Below, one piece after another: positions 1 to 10,958 of a stretch of 64,000 nucleotides of DNA. Source of the stretch: Hoplostethus atlanticus. Its lineage: Eukaryota > Chordata > Actinopteri > Trachichthyiformes > Trachichthyidae. Under the pieces are notes generated by a model that saw only the letters and a program-made list of their open reading frames with translations, had not been told where the DNA came from and ran no database searches. Within the stretch, counting starts at the first letter, position 1. Each line of letters starts with the position of its first letter. The position numbers were made by a program, and so were the translations under genes. The DNA lies in NCBI GenBank assembly GCA_034670405.1, contig JAXDDX010000003.1:8312501-8376500 (forward strand), given 5' to 3'.

Positions 1-90
1 GACTAGAGGGAGCAGGTCTGGGTATGGACTCCTGATGGAGAGGCCCAATAGAAAAAGCCCAGGGAACACAACTAAAAGGGTTGAATGTAC

Positions 91-202
91 CTGGCTTCTT
101 GGCGTGTGACGACGGAGTGGGATGCATTTTGGCGTCTCTGCTGAAACCATCCAGGTTGCCTTTGATTGCCTCCAGGGCGTCATCGCGGCTCTTCTCCCCT
201 GT
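91..202 (-). CDS. synrg: synrg coding exon 6
   Basis: 112 nt. Acceptor GACACAG|ACAGGG, donor AAGCCAG|GTACAT. Encodes TGEKSRDDALEAIKGNLDGF then SRDAKMHPTPSSHAKKP, closely matching mammalian SYNRG. It ends in phase 1; the next exon lies past the left edge, so 1-90 is intron. Confidence 0.92.
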
Positions 203-3200
203 CTGTGTCCAGTACAATAGAGAGCCCAGGAGGTTAACGGACTAGCACTATTCCACTGGTAATGCCAGCACAGTATTCAGCCTAGCAGAGTGGGATGGTG
301 GGGAGAGGCTCACCTTGGGTTTAACACTGCTGAGCAGCCTCAGCTTCTGTTTCTGCTCCTCAAATTGCCTCCTTTTCCTGTCCTCCTCCAGCATCCTCTG
401 CTGCTGCTCCAGACGCTTCCTACAGGGCACAATGAAAGAGCACAGTGTTGCGGTCAGGTGAAAACCTGATTTTCAGGAACTAAGAAAAACAGCCACACAC
501 ACACGTATTTCAGGAAATACTTGTGTTCTGAAAATAAACTGGTGTTTTTATTACATTTCTGATCACTAAATAATGTTCTTAAGCGGGTTTGGAGCAGAAT
601 ACAATTTTGGTTAGTAATAATAATAATAATAATAATAATGATAATAATAATAATAATAATATTGTTAAATTGAACACATAGTAAGTTGTTGATATTATTG
701 GTTGAACCATTACAGTAGCGAAAAACCATTACTGTATGAACAAATTTCAAACTGATGTTTCCAAATTCTGCATGTGGTCTCATGAAATCAAATCATATCT
801 GGATTGAGAGAAAGTAGTGTGTGTAAACGTGTGGGCAGAAAGAAAGTCCTTTGGCTGCTGACTGAACCTGGAGCAACATTAAGTTTGGTGTAGCCTAATT
901 TGCTTTTAAAACAAGTCATTCTAAAAGCCTTGCAACGTACCGAAAACGTGTGCTGTGCTTTTGTCATTGACGGATACAATACCCTGATTTTTAAACACTG
1001 TAAAAAAAACTGGACTACTTCAGGAGGAGATTGCAGGAGATTAAAAAAACAAAAACATTTTTTCTTGTGACACTTTTTTGATCTCCAAAGGGAAATTTTC
1101 TCTTTTCACTTTCTCTTTTCTCTTTTCACAGCAGCACAACGCCCCTAGACCTGGAAGGGATTCGGTGTCTTCAGTACGGTGGATACTTGCTGTCAGCGGG
1201 GTATGCAGCTTAAGGACGGTCCCCCTGCTCACTACTCCACCCTGCTGCCCAGTAATAGGCGTTATATGATTTCAAAATCAAAATGTTTCTGCTTTAAAAA
1301 TGATGGTTTCTTTTTTGCTCCTGTTCTGAAATTCTGTTCGGTTTTCATTTTCGTTTGTTCAACAGCTAACAAGCCTTGGTACATTGTACATACACAGACG
1401 TGAGCATGCATGAAAACACATATTTCACACAAAGATAAAGAGAGTGAAAAGAGGCCTTACTGATGCTCCTCAGCCATCTGCTTCTGCATGTCCGCTGTGT
1501 ACTGGGGCCCAGGAGCCCTCATGCCCATAAACTGTGGCTGGCCCATGAACTGCATCCCAGGGGTCTGCATCCCAATAGCCATCCCACTCTGGTAGGCATA
1601 ACAAACATACAGGCAGCAGCTTAGAAAACACATTAGCATTCTGATCACATTCTGGTCACATTTCTTTTATTTGATATTAAATGCAATTCAAAGCGACGTT
1701 AATGGACAAAAGTCTCAGCAAAAGTTGCCAGACTGCCAACAGATTCCTGTTTGTGTTGGTGTTTAAAGCAGTTGTGAACTGATGAATTTGGAAGAAAAGG
1801 GGGTGAGAGGGTCCCTAAAACCAAGCACTTTAGTACACTCAGTGGAAATCAATAGCACAGTGTTTTAGTTATATGTATTCATCAATGGCAGCCCACCTTA
1901 CCAAATTTGTTATTCACCGCACCAAGAAATTACATTTTCAAAACACATTTGTACCGTAACAGATTGTCAATAGCCCTCAGTAAAATGCCTTCTAAACTAC
2001 ATCAGCAAATACAGGTAATATGATTTCAAAGATCGTGCCTCACAGCATTAGCTGTAACTTTGTAGCATAACAGCCAATAATGTCTGTGACAACTGCATGT
2101 GACAATTCCAGCGTATCCAAACACGAGTTGTAAATGTATTTTGATGCTGTAAATGGTTTAGCTACTTCTGTACTGTTTGTAAACATTGGAGCAAATGGGC
2201 CTTTCTTGGAAACTGAAAGCTGCAGAAATAACTTTCCATCTCTAAATCACACCCGTGAGGAATCTACATGTATAGACCCATAAATTACACATTCATACAA
2301 AACACAGATTGTTTAGCTTCAGGACTTAGCTGTCGGGCTACATTTGGTTAGGATACAGCCTCCATGATCAAGATACTAAACACTTACCAAAGTGATTTTC
2401 CTTACAGAAAGGCAATTTTTACATTTGCCTGCAATATCATATGACTTCAGGCAGGGATTCTTAATACACTTTACACACAAAGGTTGGTGCACTGACTCTT
2501 ACTAATCGAATAATACAACAAATGCTTGAACATTCTCAAACGTTGAAGACAAATGGTAGCTATTCTGTATAATACACAGACAGTAATATGGAATGAATAT
2601 ATAGAAACCAACCACAAAAAAAGTCAACCACAGATTAAAAAATTTAATTATTTACTTAATTTTAGAACATATTTCAAAGCCACACTGCGTTGGTTTTCTG
2701 TCATTTATTTCATTAACATTTCATTTTCAGAATTACTAGCAAGAATTTAGCATTGATTTTCCTTGATAGAGTTTCTCACTTGATAGCATTAATTAAAAAA
2801 CATCTGCCTCCAACCGCAGCAGTAAAGACAAACCAGATGTTGACATGTCTAGCAAAATTGATGTTTGCACATACTATGTTTGTGCACTAACTCATTTTGT
2901 CATGTCTTTCAATGAAGCTGAAGTAGTGAAAGAGCAAGAGCTTGTCTGAAAAAAAAAACAGAAAAGGCAGAAAAAATGTTTGGTTTTGCTATTCCAATCC
3001 TCTGCTTGGCTTCCTATTCATTTACAGAGGAACATAGGCGGTGCCAGGGAGGAGCTTGATGGTACTATAACCCCCCTTAGAATGGCCATAGCACCCCCAA
3101 CACATTTCTGTGATTGATTTAAAAAAAATTAAATTTCTGATCAGAAAGAACTGTGGATCGGTTGCTATCTCTGATGCTGTAGTTTGTCTGGCACTTTTAG

Positions 3201-6200
3201 CTTTGTCCAATAGCGCCCCAATGCATTGTGATTGGTGACCTGATGGTGACCTTTAAGCACAGTGTGTGATATTTAGTTGATGACATGTGTTTAGCGGCTA
3301 GCTAATCATACCGGTATTTAGCTGACAGTTGACAAGTTAATTGCTGTGCAACATGGAGCGTTTTTTGGTCCCTAAACGACCACAACAGATTGTTCACCTT
3401 TAAAAGACGTCTAATGGTGAGTGACTGTGTTATTAATTGTGGATATATAATGCTAAGTATTGTCTGAGTAGTGGCTGTGTGTTTTCATTGTATTTATGTC
3501 TCAGTCTTTAATATTTGTATGGCTTTATTTAATATACTCATTATTTTCCTTACGTAAAGTTACAGTTGCGTTTCTGTCACAGGACTAGGTTGGTGCGTTT
3601 ACTCAACCGAATGCTGTCCATTGATATGTTTGGTTGAACACTTGCTGCAGTGTCTGTGTGTGTGTTATGCTGTGATCCTGCTCCAATTACTGCCGGACCT
3701 AGTTGTGTGGGCTTTTAAAGTTAGAAAGATATCATTGGTAGGCAGGGCTCTATAGCATATCCTATTAAGCTGTTACCAGGATACACTTTGTGTATGCATT
3801 TTGCTTTGTGCAACCATGCATTTCGATAAATCGCGAAGCACCCTCACTGAATAATTAAGCACTCCCGTAGCACCATCAAGGAAAATTCTCTGGCGCCGCC
3901 ACTGCAGGGGAATCATATTTAATAAATTCTGCAAAACGTAAGTTAAGACAGTTTGTAAGGAAATAAGAAGGAAAAGAGTCCCTTAGCACAGATTAGTTTT
4001 CATTGTACTAGTGTACTATATGTGAATAGAAACAGGTACTGTGTGAAACATTCAGTAGAGACAAAAGCAGTTTTAATTTAAAACTGGATCACATTGGCTT
4101 TTTATCACCACATGGGAATAAATAAAGTTAGGCTAGTAGACCATCCATGAAGTTCAGACCCTACTGCTTTTTGTAGAGCCAGCACAACACGCAGCCAATC
4201 AGGAGCCTGTTTGTTACAGCCATTGTTTTGCTCTTGATTTGCTCACAGTTTGGGAAAGTGTATGGTGGCCAGCAGGGACAAAGTTTGAGAACAAAGCCCA
4301 AAGACTGTATATAACTGAGGCATTCAAATGTTATCGTCTCAAAACATTACCAGCCAGTGTGGCAGGTGACTCACTGATTTAATCGGCAAAGACAAATTTT
4401 ACCGGCATGCGGTGCTTGGTGGGTGCTAAGTCGCTGTTTGCTGACCCTGCTGTTGTTTATCAAAATCACCATGGCAACATGAAGGCAGCTTGCCGTTGCC
4501 ATTACTGACATTCCATGATGCTGACTGGTATGGCTTTTTTAATGCCACATACTGAACAGAGTATTAGAGTAAACAGTACATTTATTTACAAACATAAAAA
4601 CGCTAAACTGAGAGAAAGTAATACCCCCCCAATTATAAAAATATCTCACCTCAAAAGAAAACAAAATAAAACAAAAATAATCAAGAAGATAAACAAAAAC
4701 CATCTGTCTCAATCTTCAAGGGATCACAGCACCAGTGAGATTAAATATCTAAAGTGGCATTAGATAATAACACTGCAGCAATACATGATCAACATTAAAC
4801 CTAAACACAGACACACAACCTCACCTGCATAGGCATGGCACCAGGAGGCATCTGTCCCCCGAAGTTCATTCCCATCATGTTAGGCTGCATGACCTGGACC
4901 ATAGGGAAGCCCTGCTGTTGCTGCTGCTGCTGCATGGGTACCATGCCTGCAGAAACACACGCAGAAACACACGCAGAAACACACACACACACACAGTACA
5001 TTAGTACACATCAGACATTAGCACATATCAAGCAGACATCTGCCTTTGCAACTGGCACAGAAACCTGTATTAATAATAATAATATTCCATTACTATTTGA
5101 AACATGACAGTAAGCCCAATCAAAAGTACATTCAGTCAGAATAGGAAAAAGTTAATACAAGTCTGCAGTATTGCAAATCAATTTCCTGGACAGTTGGAAA
5201 AAGACACGAGCTCAGCAACAACCAAATCTGTTTTTCTGGTGACTGCTGTGATAGCTCAGAGCAAAACAAGAAGACTGAAGAAAATAAATGTGAAAGTGTG
5301 TGTTTGTGTTCACAGATGCTCGAGCTGACAGCCAGAGTTGAGCAGCCAGCCCCTACTGGAGCCTCCAGATGAGCCTCCAGATGATTCACCATGTTAGGGC
5401 TCAACCAAGCTGAATAAATGGCTTGTTTAGGAGGCTGCATGCATTCTAATTTGTCTCACTAAAATGACATTGCCAACGGGAGCATGTAATGACCCCTGAG
5501 AGATGCTTGTCACAATAGTGTGTGCATGGTTTATGAGGAGTGTTACTGCAAAGTCAACAATCTGCCTAAATATGAAGAGCATGATATGACGGCATACAAC
5601 AAGCCGTGCACAACTCTGGGCATGGGCAACAATGGCATGAGCTCAAATGTGTTGAATTCCTTGCTAATGACTACTTTATGCCTAATGGCATAAATTATGC
5701 TTCTTCCAACATGACCAACTGTTTATGAAAAAGGCTAATGTGAGGCAAAACAGAAACATATTCTGGCGGCTTTGGCAGTGGCCTTTACAGTCTATACACT
5801 CTATTAACATCTACTTCTAGTTTTCAATTTGTGGGTTCAGCTTCTCAGGAAAATGGAGCAGCTATTGAAAGAAGAGCCCTGAGAAGTATAGAAAACTATT
5901 GTTTACTGAAGAAAGACTCACCTTGTGGTGGTCCCAATCCCCCTCCAACAGGATACATAAAACTAAAGGAGAAAAAGAAAAAACACAGGTTATGAGCTTC
6001 GAATTAAAGTTTAAGTATTTGATACACATTCTGCCACATGTAGGCTGTGACTTTTCTATATTCTGAACCCAGAAACAGCAACATGTCCTATGTAGCGGTG
6101 AACAATGCAAACTGGAAGCCGTTTTCCACACATATCATATGTGCAACAAGTGGTAGGTGATCCATTTCTGAAGTAAACATTAGCTGAGAGATGTAATTTT

Positions 6201-9200
6201 CTTTAGCCTTAATAAAAATCACTGAATTTGGACAACAGTAAACAGTGAATGTGTATTATTATTATTTACACACTGTATCATAAAACATCATTCAAAAGCT
6301 AGGCTTATAACCGCCATACTGCAATGGGACAAATGAGTGTGATGAGCAACTCGCAACCAAAAAAGATGTTTTTTCAGAGGTGCTGTGCTGTTATTGTTAT
6401 TATCGTGATATAATTAATATTTAACTTCACACTATCTTGTTTGTTTCTTGATCAATATTGTGTGATTACATTTGTCGAGGAAAACACGGAACCTCACTCA
6501 GTTTGAGGTCAAAAGTCAAAGTTTCATTCACGCACATATATATGGAGAGCACACTACAGAGGTAACAGAGTTAGTCTATGAAGGGTTGAGAGTAGAGTAG
6601 TAGTCTGAGAGTAGGGCCTTATCAATGTTCTGCCCTTGAGGCTTTCAGAGTCAAGTTCAACCCAGTCGTTAATAAGACATAGCAACAGAATAAGACATAG
6701 CAAATAAATGGGAGAAGGGTTACAAGGTAAAGAGTCTAGTGGGCCCTAAAAGTGGTACAAAGGCAGCATACGTATTAAAGAGGCCCTTCAGAAACATGAG
6801 CATCACAAGACACACACACATCACTAATGCCAACCACGAGAGAATCATATTAATACTCATATGGAGTTTCTAAATCAATACAATTTCTAAATCAATACAG
6901 ATTATTGCAAAAGTGAACATTAAACATAGGCCTCCACACATTACTGTATTGGTGGACACACACTCATTTGAGCATGTTTTTTTTTTTCAGTTTTGGTCTT
7001 TTTGGTCATCGTTTACTGTTCTGTTGAGTTAGACTACATCTGAATGCAACCTGGATCTTATTGTTCGAGCTCAGTGTGTTTCAGAGACTGCATGGGAAAA
7101 TACCGCATTGACCACAAGCACTAAACCTGACAGGTAGGAAGAGAAATTGATCCAATATAACTTTGCTGTTGCTCAGAATGGCATTTACTGATCAGCAAAC
7201 AAGCTCTTTCAAAACCAGCAGTTACACTGATGTGAGCCTTAGCTCTGCAGTTTAAACATGGTTTAGTATAGCCTGATTTATATCAGCAAGACACAAGCAC
7301 ATTAGGTGATTTTTCAGATTCTGATCAACTGAGACTTTAACGTTGGTGAGGAAACATCAAAGATATTTCAAAGACATCAAAGATGTTTCCATAACTCGGC
7401 CAAGTCTCCCTCCCCAGAGCTAACCTACATAGGCCTTTGGCTATAGTCTAATCATTTATTACAACTCAGTCCTTCAGACTCAAACTGATGCTACAGAGGC
7501 AAATACAAGAGATGGATGTAGACCCAGGCCTCTGCAACCCGGGAGAAAGATCAGTCCCAATGCAGGCCAGAAATCTGACGCCAAGCTCAATTGGAGCATC
7601 ACTAATCCAAAGAGATTACAATACTGGCAAAACTCTATTTTGTATCAGTGACACAACTGTGTTAACAATGTGTTGATCCAAATGTGATTCATGAGCTCAT
7701 TCTACCTACCATCAAGCTGCTTTTATTCCCCAAAACAGTAGGCTTAGTTGTAAATGTAAATCACCCAGGCATACAGCAGTGGCCCTCACACATATTCTCT
7801 CTCTCTCGCTGTTGTCTTAATTAGTCAACAGTTGTTCGAGGGAAAGAGGCAGCAAGCTCGACATACACCCGAACACGACAACAGAAGAAAAGGGCTTTGA
7901 GAGGTGATGATTCTTTACTGACAAGGACACTGCATCAAGACAGTGATCAGTGTAAGTTGACGACATAAGAGTGAATCTGAGTTACAGAACAGGATATCTA
8001 CTGCAGTCTTTATATGCATTTCAAGCATTCGCTCTTGGCTACATGGAACTAGCAACCCTCCATGGCCAAGGAAAGAACGCTTTAAAAGACATAACCAGCG
8101 ATTTATTTAAACGTGATCATCTAAATTATGAGTATATTATGTTCTAGATCTTGACTTGTACATGAAAAATAGGCTTTTTGGAACTTTCTTATTATTATCT
8201 CTAAAAAGGTGCATTTGTTACAGTGTTTAAAAACATTACAAATATAACCCCTTTATACCCATGGTAAACAATAAAACACTGCCTATCCTTGTATGAAAAG
8301 GTCACACATTCAATTTCAGAGAGAAATAAATCTCATCAAGCCAGTAAATAACACTATGAACAAAGTCAAAAATGGGGCAACAGTGTTTCAACAGGGGGCG
8401 TCATACTGCAATCACAGGATGGGGCTTCAATGCATGGGGCTATTGTATAGGCGATCGAGAAAAACAAACTGTTTTCATGTGTAACACTATGCTAGACTGA
8501 GACAATGAACCCTTACACTGGCATCTCTGTTTAGGCCACGGCCTTTAAGGAAATAACACTGTATGAATAAATAGGCTATTCAGACGATGGAGATCATATT
8601 GTTTATACTCTAATAAACAAAGTGATCTTGATCTTGACATTTACAGTACCGTTAGCGAGGAGGTCACCCTACACAGAATACTAACGTAGTTCGGTGGGTT
8701 TTATCTGCAATGATGACATTTGACTTGGAGGGATTCTGATTCAGTTTCTCACATCTGCTCACCCTCACCAAGATTTGCAGCTTAAAAAGCTTTCATAGGA
8801 ACACTATGGTGCAGCTGCCCACCATACTCAGCAAATAACAGGTCGTGGCTTAGCAGATTAACACAGAAAGAGATCGGCGGTGATAGTAGCTGTGGAAGCT
8901 AGGCCGGCCATTGCCCTGTGAAAGGCCTGTACTCATCCAACAGCCAGCCTGAAACCATTTTGAAAGCTAGGGAGATGGCAGGTGTTCAGATAATTACTGG
9001 AGGAAAGAAAACTAAAATCAGATTTCAGATTGTTCTGAAATGGATTTCCACAGATCAAACGGATACGACAAGCTCTCCTTTAAAAAGGAAATATTCAATA
9101 TATTTCAATTTAGTGGAATATGTAGAATTCTGTAACTACACCACACAACATCAACTAAGTGGCCAAAATCAATCCAGGGACCCATTGAAGGCCACTTGAA

Positions 9201-10958
9201 GCCGTTCCTGCCCTGCTACCAAGTACCAACGTGGCAAAGACTGACTAGTCCAACATAAACCACCGCTCCTGCCACAGGTTACATTCAATTTATTAGTCAT
9301 AAGACCAAGTGTGGGCCAACTCCACATTTGATGCAGATACTAAGAAAAGTGCCATTTTACCCTCAGCAATGGTGCCAGTTGTGCAATACTTATTGCAATA
9401 TTGAGACACTTTTGACAAGAAGAATGATCTTTCAGGACCTCATCTGACGCCAATGGGGTCAGTTGTCTGACTAAGTGATTTAACCCAGTTTGGCTAAGCT
9501 CAGATAGTGTAGCCTGCAGAAGAGTGAGAGGTCTGGAGCCACCATATGGCCCAATAGGACTGATATCATACGTCTCAGTCATAGACTCTGAAGGGAAGAT
9601 GTAGTCATCATACCTGTGATTTAACAGCACTAATATGTTACTCTGTTATATACATATACAAATTTCATACATTTACGTGTCCAAACAGATACAAAGCTGT
9701 TGAGTCTACAAGCTGTGTTGAGGGCTTTGTATGCACTATTGCTCCATCTCCTGGCTTTCCACTCAGAGCTCGCTCAACTGTTGTTTTCCACTTTTTTTAA
9801 GAAGTGTGTGAACACCCTTAGGTATTAAGTCTGCATAACATAGGTCAACACACCTGACTTTAGCCAGACACATTATAGCTCAAGTAAACAAAAGCCAGTG
9901 AAATATCAACAGTATTGAGCATACAAAAAATAACTATAATTATAATTACAACACACCCCATGTCTACAGTCGTAGGGTTCTTTGGTTTCGTCTGTAGTAT
10001 CAGTATCACCTGGTAAGTCGAGAGGCTTGTAGCCAGCACATATTTATTATTCAAACTGCTCAGGCCATACTAAAGCTCGGATTATTAAAGAATCATGAGG
10101 CTGGCTTTTCCATTTATTCTACAGACAACGCTGCTTTAATAAGCGACACATTTATGTGGGATACCCCAAAACCTCCTCAACATTTACAACTACTCTCCAA
10201 TAACCAGCCTGAGAGGCAGAGCATGGATGTCTGCTTGGGATGACTTATATGCATTAAGCTGATTCACCAAAACCAGGCCTCAGTCACCTACAAGTTTCCT
10301 TGCTTTGGCCAATGGAACATGCTACCAGCTGGAGTGTGACAACAGACAGTTCATCACCTGCCTCTTAACGTTAACTACTGACAGCACTGACAAGCTACCA
10401 AATATCCACATAACAAAACATGTATTAAAAAGAAACTCATGGTTGACAACACCACTGTAAATACCAGCCTGTCAACATCAGCCCAGGCCTGTGTTGTGGC
10501 TTGCTAATTGTTGACTATGCTGTAATGGCTGAAGGCTGACTACGAAGTGCATATGTCAGATACTGGCTAACGTTACCGTTAGCTGTAACAATCACTGTTA
10601 TTATAGTCTAATCTTCCCACATCTGGGTAGTTGCAACGTGAATAAGTGGACAAAACGTAACCAGGCAAGTCAACAAGAGCCTGGCCTCCTCTGCTCTGAC
10701 CACTGGACACTATCTAGTAGGAGAACCAGCTAGCTAGCTTCACAACTAGCTCTGACACCTGACAACCAACCATCTCATCACCCTGCCTCGACAACAAAGC
10801 GGCCCTTATTATTGTCGCTTACATCGTTCTGGGTCCCGACTGTGTAAGTGGGTGTCATTGACGTTTCTATTTTATGAACAAACAACATTTTCGGACGCAT
10901 TTCATTTGAAAATACTAAAATACCTGCTGCCTCCCCGAGATCCTGGCCGTAGCGCCAT
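91..10958 (-). CDS. synrg: Gamma-synergin (AP-1 gamma-binding protein), 5' part of gene: coding exons 1-6
   Basis: Minus-strand gene cut by the left window edge. Spliced coding exons are 10924-10958, 5922-5962, 4825-4946, 1461-1588, 314-419 and 91-202; phases join cleanly to give about the first 181 residues of a protein that is about 1,300 aa in mammals. The protein starts MALRPGSRGGS, runs through a Met/Gly/Pro/Gln-rich low-complexity region with seven Gln at residues 31-37, then a charged helical stretch (about 100-141) containing RKRRQFEEQKQKLRLLSS, then a segment containing SRDDALEAIKGNLDGFSRDA. These match vertebrate synergin gamma closely. The family binds the gamma-ear of the AP-1 adaptor and works in clathrin-coated trafficking at the trans-Golgi and endosomes; its EH domain lies downstream, outside this window. 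Start chosen at 10958 for family agreement and a good context (A at -3, G at +4). Identity is confident; the rest of the gene is not visible. Confidence 0.93.
314..419 (-). CDS. synrg: synrg coding exon 5 (charged helical region)
   Basis: 106 nt. Acceptor CCTGTAG|GAAGCG, donor CCCAAG|GTGAGC. Encodes KRLEQQQRMLEEDRKRRQ then FEEQKQKLRLLSSVKPK, nearly identical to the mammalian protein. The composition (alternating Lys/Arg and Glu, many Gln) suggests a coiled coil or single alpha helix. Confidence 0.94.
614..660. repeat. (TAA)n microsatellite in synrg intron 4
   Basis: About fifteen TAA units with one GA interruption. Located in the intron between synrg coding exons 4 and 5; length likely polymorphic. 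Confidence 0.9.
1461..1588 (-). CDS. synrg: synrg coding exon 4
   Basis: 128 nt. Acceptor CTACCAG|AGTGGG, donor CATCA|GTAAGG. Encodes SGMAIGMQTPGMQ followed by FMGQPQFMGMRAPGPQYTAD and MQKQMAEEH, a signature stretch of synergin gamma. Phase 0 in, 2 out. Confidence 0.93.
3033..3904. mobile_element. hAT-type DNA transposon remnant (about 872 bp) in synrg intron 3
   Basis: Left end begins CATAGGCGGTGCCAGGGAGG; the right end, reverse-complemented, begins CAGTGGCGGCGCCAGAGAAT, and both continue into a matching CTTGATGGT(A/G)CTA. The ends are flanked by an 8-bp near-duplication, cagaggaa (3025-3032) and caggggaa (3905-3912), the hAT target-site size. Inside, at 3353-3403, a plus-strand reading frame starts MERFLVPKRPQQ and stops after 17 codons; this resembles the N-terminus of hAT-family transposases as I recall them. 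No BED zinc finger or catalytic region remains, so this is a deletion derivative. The superfamily rests on the termini and duplication length. Confidence 0.75.
3353..3403 (+). pseudogene. N-terminal remnant of hAT transposase inside the transposon
   Basis: Frame ATG to TAA of 17 codons, MERFLVPKRPQQIVHL. It sits about 320 bp inside the left terminus of the hAT-like element, where a transposase start would be expected. The rest of the coding sequence has been deleted or has decayed. Confidence 0.45.
4825..4946 (-). CDS. synrg: synrg coding exon 3, with a seven-glutamine run
   Basis: 122 nt. Acceptor TTTCTGCAG|GC, donor CAG|GTGAGG. Encodes GMVPM, seven Gln, GFPMVQVMQPNMMGMNFGG and QMPPGAMPMQ. 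The Gln run is encoded by CAG with one CAA. Directly upstream, the intron carries a short tandem repeat that copies the acceptor's TTTCTGC motif. Confidence 0.92.
4951..4996. repeat. Tandem repeat next to the synrg exon 3 acceptor
   Basis: Repeats of agaaacacacgc followed by a short CA run, starting a few bases from the exon 3 acceptor. On the transcribed strand this is a TG-rich tract with repeated TTTCTGC, so it forms part of the polypyrimidine region. Confidence 0.75.
5922..5962 (-). CDS. synrg: synrg coding exon 2
   Basis: 41 nt, acceptor TTTAG|TTTT and donor CAAG|GTGAGT. It encodes (S)FMYPVGGGLGPPQ, matching the FMFPVAGG region of mammalian synergin gamma. The phase (2 in, 1 out) fits both neighbours. 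Too short to show up as a long open frame. Confidence 0.87.
5963..10923. other. synrg intron 1: no gene seen
   Basis: About 5 kb between coding exons 1 and 2. I see only short tandem duplications (tttctaaatcaatacaa around 6867-6900; a 19-bp unit containing aataagacatagcaa at about 6672-6708) and ordinary AT-rich sequence. A minus-strand open frame at 9340-9630 has no recognisable domain. Confidence 0.6.
10924..10958 (-). CDS. synrg: synrg coding exon 1
   Basis: 35 nt: eleven codons (MALRPGSRGGS) plus two bases. The donor reads CAG|GTATTT on the minus strand. The ATG is preceded by ATCAAG, giving A at -3. Upstream 5' UTR and promoter lie around 10960-11100; no TATA box or clear CpG island was seen. 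Confidence 0.88.

Noticed and set aside
9340..9630. 96-codon minus-strand frame in synrg intron 1
   Set aside because: No similarity to synergin; exon 1 to exon 2 phase is already satisfied without it.
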